64,000 bases of DNA from Ceratodon purpureus (lineage: Eukaryota; Streptophyta; Bryopsida; Pseudoditrichales; Ditrichaceae): NCBI GenBank assembly GCA_014871385.1, contig CM026426.1, positions 85,580,947 through 85,644,946 on the forward strand. Direction: 5' to 3'. Made by a program: the position numbers and the translations under genes. Position 1 is the first letter of the stretch. Every line of letters begins with the position of its first letter. Positions 55,428 through 64,000 of the stretch are shown piece after piece. Under the pieces are notes generated by a model, which was not told the origin of the DNA, did no database searches, and saw nothing but the letters and a program-made list of their open reading frames with translations.

Positions 55428-58400
55428 CTACAGCAACGATGACCTACATCTAATCGCTGTCCACCTCCGGTAACTCTTCCTCACCGTCTTCACTGCCCGC
55501 AGCTTTCTCCTCCGTGATAGCGAAGGCGCCTTGTAGCGATTATCCCGTTGGACCGGGTCGAGTTCTTTCGCCATCAGTATCAGAATCTCCATGTTCATGT
55601 CCTTTGACCTGAATTCTTCCTGCATCTTCCTGTTCATCATTGCCAGACTGTTATTTACCTGCATAGTACGAAACTGACGAGTATTTCATGGGTTACGTAG
55701 GTCTAAATTCCATCAACAACACATTTGCTAAATATGTACGCGACATATACGAAATTTTCACAGTCTTTCCAACAGTGAACTGCTCCACTTATCCTACAAA
55801 AGTCGACCACAGTGTCACTTCTTATACGATATGGGAGAGTCACGGTCACAGTGTCACAATACAGTCACAATTAAATAACGGAAGATTGATAAAGATAAAA
55901 TACCTTCAGGTATAGTAATGCATTGCGAACGGTGCTGTGGCCGCACTCATAATTCCCAGACTGCTGGTTTACTTCTTGGTGGACGACCTTCACTTCGTAA
56001 TTTTGAACACCCCTGAGTGTTTGCCATGTAAACTTATCCACTTAACAATATCAGCGTCCGTGCTATCGGGATGATGACGCTGACCTACAACGGAGTCCAG
56101 ATGCAATACCTTGTCATACTGGAATATGAGTAGTGACCAATGCCCCTTACTGACCCAGGGCAACAACATCTCTTTAACTTGGCGGATCTGTACGGGTGGA
56201 GAAGGTTGCAAGAACCTCGAGGCCCACTTCAGCAAAGACGTCTTCCCGTGCACTAGTCCTTGTAGACAAGAACTTGCTCTGGATAACAAGAACTGAATCT
56301 CATTTCGGGTACCGGAGGGATACTGAAAATACAATCTGGACATCACAAAGTCCACGACATCATTACCTAACCTTGTCCGCACTTTCGTAAGACCTCGAAT
56401 GGCCCCGAACTGAACCTCAAGTTCCTTCTCCTTCTCGTTGAAGACGACGACCTCCTTTGCTCCATCTTTCTTTCCCAGTCGTCCAGGAAGCCCTAGAAGA
56501 AGGTCCTCGACTCGCAGATGTTTGTACGCTTGTGCAAGTGTCATCACCGAAACTTCCCCAATGTGTACGAGGCTTGCACCAGGCCATGGATCAGAAGCAA
56601 CAGCTGCGGCAATATCCGCGTCTGAAGGTTCTTCATTGGGCTGCGGGCTATGGGAAGTCTCGGAAGGTTCTACATGTTCGACACCCGTAGTTAAAAAAAC
56701 CAGCTGCGACACCACTTCCAGCTCCTCCGCCTCTTCGAAGCTGTTGTTGAGATTATGGCAAGTGGGAAGTTCGTCAGGAATACCTTCCGCACCTGAAGTC
56801 TGCAATGTTACAATGGAAACCCCTCGATAAGGAGTCTGAACCCCAGCTTCGTCATGCCCTTTTTCCCACTGTCCAAAACTAGGGACTTGTGAGAACGCCG
56901 GCACGCCAATGTTCATGTCAGGCCCAGAGTGTGTGGTGTTCTGAAACTGACTAAGTGTTATGATATCGGTGGACGCATGCAAAAAAATTCTTCTGTAAGG
57001 ATAGCTTAGATCTCTGGGAATACGGCTGTGGTTGAAGCACGAACCGCCGTCAGATCTTCATTTACCGCAACATTGTCTACTTGTTTTTCATCAAAGGAGA
57101 AGGAGTCATCAAGAGCATGTGTATCTTCTTTAGTGTCACATTTAATTTGTTCCTGTTGGGAGATGTCCTGATGCGAATCATCTCCTTCGGGGACAAAATC
57201 ACGTGACACTGTGAGGCTTGCAGTCTCGATCAACTCAATTTCAGTACAAGGCTGCCCACAAGCTTTGTCCGTCATTGTCTGGATCATCGGCTGAGGTTCA
57301 TCCTTCGACGTAGTCCCGCAGACTGCCTTAACATTTGCAGCGGCTTCACGGTCAGTGTCTTCATCAACACTAGGCGTCTGGATATGTCGTTGGACCTATT
57401 CCTTGATAAAGTCCCAGGAGCATACTTCCCATTGATTATCGTCCTCCGCGCCCAGAGCCTCCCCAATCTGCTCCGCTGTCTCCATCATTTTTAGTCGTAA
57501 TGCAGCCACGCCTGGATTCCAAGATGGAGTAGAGGACGCGGAGACCCACCGAATGTTGCACTCCTCCCGAATTCGTAGTGCTGTGCTCCAGTGCTGGTGA
57601 GATTCTTCCCAATGTTCGTAGTCTGTCGTGGTCCATGCTTTCATAAATTGCATGGACTGACAAACTGTTAAGTCTTGGAGAGCCCTAAACTGTACGCCGT
57701 ATATCCAATCCAAAATTGCAGTAACTACGACTGCACCGGCAGCGTTGTTAACAAGTTCAAGATCTTCCTGCACACGATGCCGCAAAGCATCCCCGAGAGT
57801 GAATCGTACACCAGCATACTGATAGGCACCCTCGGTCAGGAATGCTGAGAGGGCGCGTTTCACTCCAACAATGCTTCGACACTCTCCACGAAGTTCCGTC
57901 TCTGTCAATCCATAGAATGGACAGGTAAGCATTCTGTAGACTCCATGTACGTTCCGAAAGAGGATCCGCATCAAATATGCAAGTGGCGTTGGGGACTTCA
58001 TGGGTAAACGGGACCCCCGCAGAACATTCGTGATCTCCCTCGCCTCCGACACTATGACACAGTGATGAAGACATGAGACACAGAATTAGGTATGTAAACA
58101 TCGGTGACACTGAAATCGGAAATTAATTAAATCACAGAGGACGCGGTTCTGGAATTGGAGTACTCACTGTCATGGCGCCACGGTAAAGGGGCTAGCTTTG
58201 GGAGTATGTTCCTCGCAAAACGCATGACCCGAAATAAAGGACACCAGTCCCATAAAACCTCTTCCGCGAGCATAGCATGATCCCTCCTAAATAAATCAAC
58301 TGCTCTCTATTCTTCAGCTAAGCGCTGAATCTGCATCCTCTCCTTATACTCCGCTAGTGAAACTTCGTCGTCGGCGTTGTCGATAGTCCATTGGAGGTAC

Positions 58401-60662
58401 TCTTTCAAGCTTCCTAGGTCTTCGTACGGTGTTCCCTCCTCCACGCTTTGAACGAGCATATCAATGGATGCGGTAACGTCTGCAACTATGTAGCTTGGCA
58501 ACGGTGCCTTCTTATCTCCCTGCGTAAAGGACCATCACAGAGAAGATACGGACGTCAGTGTCACGGATCTGCATGAGAACACATTACTTACCACTACACA
58601 CATTATAGGAAACACGGTGAGTACGGTGAGAGTCTTGCCTTTCTCCATGCCCACCAGTAAGCACATCGCATTAGCTTGTCACGGAACTCGTCTGTCTTAA
58701 CAAAAGTCTCCCAATTACGCACGAATTCTTCTCCACTTGAACAATCCCACGTCCACGGCAGTGTCACCTCCGCACCGAACTGTCGTAGGTGATATAGCGG
58801 TGGCATACGCAGCTGATGTGGCGCAACGGGCGCTCCGTTATCGTCCCGCTCAGATTCCGCTACCGAACAAGTCTGCAGCAAGTAATTCTTTTCTAGCTCC
58901 TTAAATGCCGCAGCCTTGGCCTTGAACCTTCCCTCTGTTTGCGAACAGAATGCAAATGGTTTTGGAGACCCCCTTCCCATCGCCCAGTAAAGCTTCAATT
59001 CATTGCTATTCTCCCATGTCCCCTTCCAAACCACCATCTCTGAAACATCCGTCGCCGTAAACGTCGGCGAGTTGACCTGAAACTCGTTCAGTTCGCATGG
59101 GTGCATATCCTGAATGTCACAGCCGGGATCGGGACTGTGACACTGGGCGTCAGGGGTGACAGTGTCACAGAACTTTGTCGCGTAAAGGTCATCATCGGAG
59201 CCGAGATAGAGTTTTGGACCACCTTTATGGACCTGCTTCACAGGTATATGAGGACCACCATGACTAGGGTCAAGTAGCATGGGCAATTTACTCTGAACGT
59301 ACTTCCTTGCTGGAAACACGTTTCCCTGCAAAAGAAATTTATCACCGAGAATTTGTATCGCCCTGTCCCTATCGCATTCAACGTCAAAGAGAACCGAATT
59401 TTCCTATGGAGATTCAACTATTTTTCGTCGAGATGTTTTCCGGTCTTGACCACGCGCCTCGCCCCGGACCGAAACGTGAAACTCTTCAAAATCGTCGTCG
59501 AGGTCGGCTTTTCATTTATTGCTGTCACGTTTACCACCGTTGTCGTCTTTCCCCGCCAAACTGGAGACGAGAACAGTGTCACTTACATCGAAATGTACAC
59601 CTTTTCTCTTCCGCGCCTGTTCTTCTTCGTGGTGAGGATTGCCGGCTAAACCCCCGGCAGTATCCCCTCTCGCAATATGATGGGGCGACTTACCCGCATT
59701 CTGGCACTCCTTCAGATTGTTCCCGTTGTCACTGCCTCCCTCACGAGCATTCACTCCGGAAGGCCCGCATCCGACCAAGATCTCAGGTATTTTGTTCTTC
59801 TCCAACTCCATGCCCTGTCGCCTAGTAACCCTCGTCGATTTCTCCGTTGGAGTTTTCGAAGCTGCACGTGGAGAGATTTTACGTTTCTTGGCCGGAGTTT
59901 TGGGAGTCCCTACAACTGGTTGTTTCGCTACCTTCTTCCTCTTCATAGGAGTACAGTTCTTCCCACCGTCTGCTGGTTCTATGGCGCGTGCCCTACGAAC
60001 ATGTCCTCCTGTGGTGTCACTCGAGCTCCAGTTTTCCACATACCCTGTGCAACGCCACCTTCAATCAGTGGATCTACTCCCCCATCCCCTAACCCCCCTT
60101 CTTCCCCTGGTTCATCTCCTCCTCCATCCTCCGCATCCGCTCCTCGCATAGAGTCCACTCCTGTCGACCCCACTGTCCTACGGCTAATAACCTCGACCTT
60201 CTTCCCCTCCCCTTTCTTAAAGTCAGGATATGGTAGGAGGAGAGCCTTTGGTCCGTCAGGGTAGAGTGCCTCTGGACAACCCTTGACATACCAATGCCTA
60301 TTGAGTATCATCTTATTCAAAAATTCACTCGCCCCGCAGTGAATGCAGACGAAGAACTTCCTCGTACTACCCGGCTTCCGTACTCCTTTGGCCATGGTTG
60401 CGAACTCAAAAATCAGGTCCTGAACCCGCTGCTGACTAGGGTACACAACATTATAGGTAGAGGTGTAAAGCTGTTCTCGCAGTGTCACAGGTTGAGGCGC
60501 CATATCGGCTGCCTTCGCTTCTTGAATATGCACCCCGCAACTCGGACACCCTCTTTTGCTAAATAGAAGAAACCTGAATATATTCCTTAACCCTACCGGT
60601 GAACCGCAGCCTGCTTCGCAATGCACATTCTTGTAAATCCAATCTTCCTCCCGATGGTCCAC
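55428..60662 (-). pseudogene. Zinc-finger/NLS protein with Ulp1-like (C48) cysteine protease domain; MULE accessory gene, broken
   Basis: Expected to cleave SUMO-like conjugates. From the N-terminus: CPSCG, then FVCIHCGASEFLNKMILNRH and CPEA, a C2H2/BED-like finger (60,662-60,270); a basic NLS-rich linker (60,020-59,520: MKRKKVAKQP, PAKKRKISPR); an exon 59,326-58,603 with Cys-containing and Trp-rich parts; an exon 58,519-58,168; an exon from 58,051 with WDWCPL-type and acidic stretches; then the protease (56,560-55,905): GHWSLLIFQYDKVLHLDS (catalytic His and Asp) and VNQQSGNYECGHS (oxyanion Gln and nucleophile Cys). A last exon 55,664-55,428 is basic/acidic. Lesions: TAGs near 58,307 and 57,394 where Gln fits, frame changes near 60,010, 57,000 and 55,995. 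Whether all exons form one transcript is inferred from strand, phase and acceptors. Ulp1-like domains are frequent in plant MULEs. Candidate binder of the element's repeated motif. Confidence 0.7.
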
Positions 60663-61386
60663 AGCGTCCTTGCACAGTAATCCAATTTGAGTACTTTATT
60701 CTAACCCTAAAACCATGAAGATAATTCGGGAAGCCTAGAACCTGAAGCAGGATCCGTAACCCGAGAACCTCTAACCGACTTCTCACACCAGACAGAAACA
60801 AAACACATGTCGAGGTGTAAACATTTCTAGATATTGAGAGCGTAGGTAATACAAGGACAGAGATTCCACCGGGTATCCTCCAGAACTGGGGGATTTTGCT
60901 CTGTGGAGATTCAACATCACTCCGCTTGACAACGCGGAAGCCCAAGAAGAGAATAGAGTTATCCTCCATTTCTAACGACCTAAACCGCTCATACCAAACG
61001 ACGGAATGCAATCAAAAAGATAATGGAAGTGTACCCACCTGCAACGACGCTAGAGAAGTCGAGGCAATGAACCGCAGAATTGAATAACGCAGCGCCATTA
61101 GGATAGAAGACCATCACCTCCAGCGCGTAGGTCGTCGTAATTGCGCAATGATGACGACAACTCATTGCCGGATAGATGTGACATTGTGGGAGGGAAGCCA
61201 TGGCTGCGCAAAATCTCCCTGAATCTCCAAGCGGAATCTCAAACCGCGACAAAGAACAAACCACAATTTCCAAAGCGAAGAAGAAGAGCGCCGACCCATG
61301 CCGATCCGACCCCTTTCCCACAAAACACTAAACCCTAAACTGTCCACAATAGCGAGACATAGATTGCTTCAGTGACGTGGTAGTGA

Positions 61387-61656
61387 CGTCAATGTTTTTT
61401 CTTTTGGTCACGATCTGATCAAGGGACGCAGTGTCACAATATTCCAGTGTTACAAGATGCGTGCAGTGTCTCCGCGAGGGGGACTGTGTTACAGTGTTAC
61501 GAGATGTAGAAGTTACGGGGGGGGGGGGGGGGGGGGGTAGTTACTGTGGTTGCCTTCGCTCGGGGAAAACAGCCGATCCGACATGGCCGTCGACGGTGAC
61601 CGCCGAGGGGCGGGGCCTGCAAATCTACCATTTCCTACATGGGATATAGCGTTCTT
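61387..61656. repeat. MULE right terminal inverted repeat
   Basis: Inverse of 47,933-48,192. It contains AGTGTCAC (61,430-61,437) and a run of about 22 G at 61,517-61,538 where the left repeat has only C9, which explains most of its greater length. Confidence 0.9.
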
Positions 61657-61992
61657 TGAGGAAGCTTCCCACATAACCAGACCCAAACATAAAGTTTACT
61701 GCTCACATCGATTACCTGGTTCCCGTAATCGGACACCCCAGGAAACATTGCTCACGCCTCAATGTGCTCTCGCAAAGCGGTGCGTCCATTTTGGGAAAGT
61801 AAAGGTTGTGCAGGAACGCTTCACTGTTCCCGTAGTCATTTCCCATCTTTATCTCTTGATCTGACAGCCGTTGAATCGAGCTTGTCTCCTACAATTTACA
61901 AAGGTGAAGGCACTTGACGTCTTTGGCCCACACACCCATACGTCTACACGGAAGAATTTCCATTGCAAGAGAGAAGGAAGTCGGAGTACAAT

Positions 61993-62355
61993 ATGGAGAT
62001 TGCTGTGACGAAGCATTTTGTCTCGGTGAAGGGGGGGAATAGAGACAATGGAAAGCACATAGTTTGTAAAATAGAAGCGCTAAAGAGGAAGCTCGAAGCT
62101 GCAAATGAAAGCCTCCAAGTATTGAAGTTGCTTGACGAACACCGAGAGGCTGTGAAGGTGATGCGAGACGCTCTTGTCCAACTCGAGAGACATGTGGAGT
62201 TCTGGCACCGGAATGTTGACAAGCATGTGGAAGACCTCGTCTGCAAAACTACCAAGACGGATGGACCGACCCAGGAGGCCATGGGGAATGCCAAACTTGT
62301 GTGCAATTGTGGTAACCCCAAGTGTGACTTCCACTTTAGTGTTGATGAGTGGTAG
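61993..62355 (+). CDS. Small coiled-coil protein with Cys/His motif, 120 aa, hypothetical
   Basis: The ATG at 61,993 opens MEIAVTKHFVSVKGG; an in-frame upstream extension exists but lacks a better start. Residues 25-85 form an amphipathic Glu/Lys/Leu coiled coil (KIEALKRKLEAANESLQVLK, LVQLERHVEFWHRNVDK). The C-terminus CNCGNPKCDFHF is a compact zinc-binding-like motif, ending DEW and TAG. Uninterrupted. It lies 337 bp outside the right MULE end. No family recognised. Confidence 0.45.
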   Translation: MEIAVTKHFVSVKGGNRDNGKHIVCKIEALKRKLEAANESLQVLKLLDEHREAVKVMRDALVQLERHVEFWHRNVDKHVEDLVCKTTKTDGPTQEAMGNAKLVCNCGNPKCDFHFSVDEW

Positions 62356-64000
62356 GAGGCACATAGTGGTGGTTTGTGTCCAACATGGGGGATGCAAGAA
62401 GACTATGAATGTGCGGTAGTAGACGGGAGAGGCTCATGGTTATCTAGTATGGGATCTTAGGATGTTTAGGTCAAGTGAGGGTTCATGTAGCTTGTGTATT
62501 GACATATTCTACTAGAAAATTGTTTTTGAGATATAAAAAGGATATAGGTAGTGAGCAGACAAAGACAATGCACTAGGTACACAGTTTTTGTAAATGAGAA
62601 GAAGTTGACCTAGACATATTTTAGTCAGTGACCAAATTGTTCTACGAGGACGAACAAGTCTTTTAAGTATGATAAAAGCGGATAGGTAGATTTCTAAATT
62701 GTGATAGGAGATTGAGGTACGCATGGAATTCACCGGGTTTCTTTAAGGCCTGAAGCCAAGTATCGGCGTAGGCTGATGTATGTATCCGAAGCTTGCCTCC
62801 ATTTTGTAAAAAAACATGTTATTCCACGAAATTACTTTGTCCATTGTAACACGCGCCCCTTAGACACAGGTTGAATGCAAAATGTAACCGCACATTCTAC
62901 TACCGGAAGGAAAATAGGCAGGTCTTTAGAAATAGACCTGCCCGACTTGTACAATGGTAATTCAAATATTTGCAGCACAAGTGAAAGAGGAAGACGAAGA
63001 ATTGCATTAGAAAAAACGGCCATGGTAAATTAATGACGAACGTAGCCATTGATAAGGTAATACTCAAAAAAACTCATCTATCCATGTCGCTACAAGACAC
63101 CACACAGTATGCAGGATCCGCGGTAACGAAGACGATTAGTCAAAACATAAGGGACAGCAGCCCCACGCCGTTTTTCCATACCAGGGCTGGAAAATACTCG
63201 AAAGTGACACACACTCAGGCGAGAAAAACCCCGTTTTTCTTGTAGTGAATATAAGTGCATGAGCGAACGTGCATTAGCTATCGTAAATGGAACAATGATT
63301 TCGCTTGATTAACGTTTTAAGTCACCTCTAGAAACTCCGGCTTGATCTCCTGCAACCACAATCCAAGGAGCGATTACTGAGCTCGTGTGAGTTTTCACTC
63401 TACTCATTTTCAATTTGTGATTGTCCCTAAACCAACCCTTAACACACTCTGAATATTTCTCACTCTAGACAATCATGTCACAAATCTATCTAATATAACT
63501 TTCACATTGCAGAGAACAAAACTACAAGTGCACCTACGGACTCATGTTTACATAGTGAGAGGGGCCAAGTAGTTCAGCTCACCAAGTACGGGATAGAAAC
63601 ACTAAAAAATAGACAGATTCACGAATGGAATATATAAATTGCAAAAATTGTTTAAAAGGCGAACTAGGGTATAAATGGACTGCAGAAGTTTAGAAGTGCA
63701 ATATCAACTAAAAATTTGTCAATTTGTGGCAACTCCCAACAACAATAGCCTCCTTGAATTTGCAAATGCAAGTCAAGATTAACAGGTGATGTTGAAATAG
63801 TGATCACTTAGATCTGCCTGAAAGGTTGGACGAGCACATTTGCTAGCTCCTATCTCCTGCTAATTCCATGTTCAAGAAAGCAAGAAGTACACACTCTAAA
63901 CTCTAATAGCGTCGACTTGGCAAGCTCGGCGAGTGCAACAAGCAAAGAGGGCAACAGGCACGATGAGAATCGAGAGAGGATGCGAAAAGGATGCAAAAAG
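62356..64000. other. No gene supported
   Basis: Only short frames. A perfect hairpin GGCAGGTCT / AGACCTGCC (62,917-62,942, 8-base loop) is present. No promoter, RNA gene or terminal repeat recognised. Confidence 0.4.

Larger units (their letters stand above)
47933..61656. mobile_element. Giant Mutator-like element (MULE), 13.7 kb, with Ulp1-like cargo
   Basis: Bounded by a 9-bp target duplication and by terminal inverted repeats of about 260 and 270 bp. It encodes a MULE transposase (+), a possible small membrane protein (+) and a long Ulp1-protease gene (-), arranged convergently. Exact GTGACACT or AGTGTCAC occurs 22 times by eye across terminal repeats, introns, exons and spacers; chance predicts less than one, and I saw none outside. 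Coding genes carry several stops, so this copy is not autonomous, but its structure is complete. MULEs carrying Ulp1-like proteases are known in plants (Kaonashi/VANDAL types). At 13.7 kb this one is long for the class. Confidence 0.9.

Noticed and set aside
10667-58309. Alternative genetic code with TAG/TAA read as glutamine
   Set aside because: TAR stops at Gln-like sites are striking, but TGA at Arg-like sites and TAG at Trp-like sites also occur, and several genes end naturally in TAG or TAA. C-to-T decay explains all of them.
59307-60264. Plus-strand frames over the MULE accessory gene
   Set aside because: Shadow frames of the zinc-finger/NLS exons on the minus strand.
47933-61656. Polinton/Maverick or other virus-like element
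   Set aside because: Size and long terminal repeats fit, but the genes are a MULE transposase and a Ulp1-like protease. No polymerase B, packaging ATPase or capsid signal was seen, and the 9-bp target duplication is Mutator-like.

Overview
This is a nuclear eukaryotic window made almost wholly of mobile DNA. GT-AG introns, a SUVR4-type histone methyltransferase, a SWIM-zinc-finger Mutator transposase and a hAT transposase point to the plant lineage. The many decayed, unfamiliar DNA transposons would fit a large streptophyte genome such as a charophyte alga. That placement is inference; no ordinary host gene is certain.

Layout. 1-8.7 kb: end of an acidic repeat gene, a piggyBac-like MITE (755-1758), a LINE remnant with a 2A-like peptide and an AP-endonuclease (about 2.6-4.86 kb), and a TA-target MITE (6554-7426). 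8.7-23.1 kb: probable 14.4-kb DNA transposon ('element A') with ends CTAGGGGTG. It carries a DDE transposase (+), a SUVR4-like SET methyltransferase (-) and a coiled-coil/zinc-finger protein (-), and its non-coding DNA is packed with GTAC motifs. 23.1-32.5 kb: a second, unrelated broken transposase gene, minisatellites, and a (+) gene that is a distant full-length relative of element A's coiled-coil/zinc-finger gene. 32.5-35.6 kb: repeated T-tract/GGCAGCA segments and an unrecognised (-) coding relic. 35.8-38.25 kb: hAT transposase relic. 39.16-41.7 kb: a 2.5-kb imperfect palindrome with a MITE inside one arm. 42.9-43.3 kb: 115-bp tandem repeats. 44.5-47.2 kb: unrecognised (-) gene.

47,933-61,656: a complete-looking 13.7-kb Mutator-like element with 260-270-bp terminal inverted repeats and a 9-bp target duplication with one mismatch. 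It encodes a FAR1/MULE transposase with SWIM finger (+), a possible small membrane protein (+), and a long (-) gene ending in a Ulp1-like cysteine protease. The 8-mer GTGACACT/AGTGTCAC occurs 22 times by eye inside this element and was not seen outside it. This resembles the motif-based anti-silencing logic of VANDAL elements.

Main theme: two giant DNA transposons, each with its own dispersed short motif and its own chromatin- or protein-modifying cargo (SET methyltransferase; Ulp1-like protease). The transposon genes are decaying largely through stops explained by C-to-T changes (CAG to TAG, CGA to TGA, TGG to TAG), as expected under cytosine methylation.
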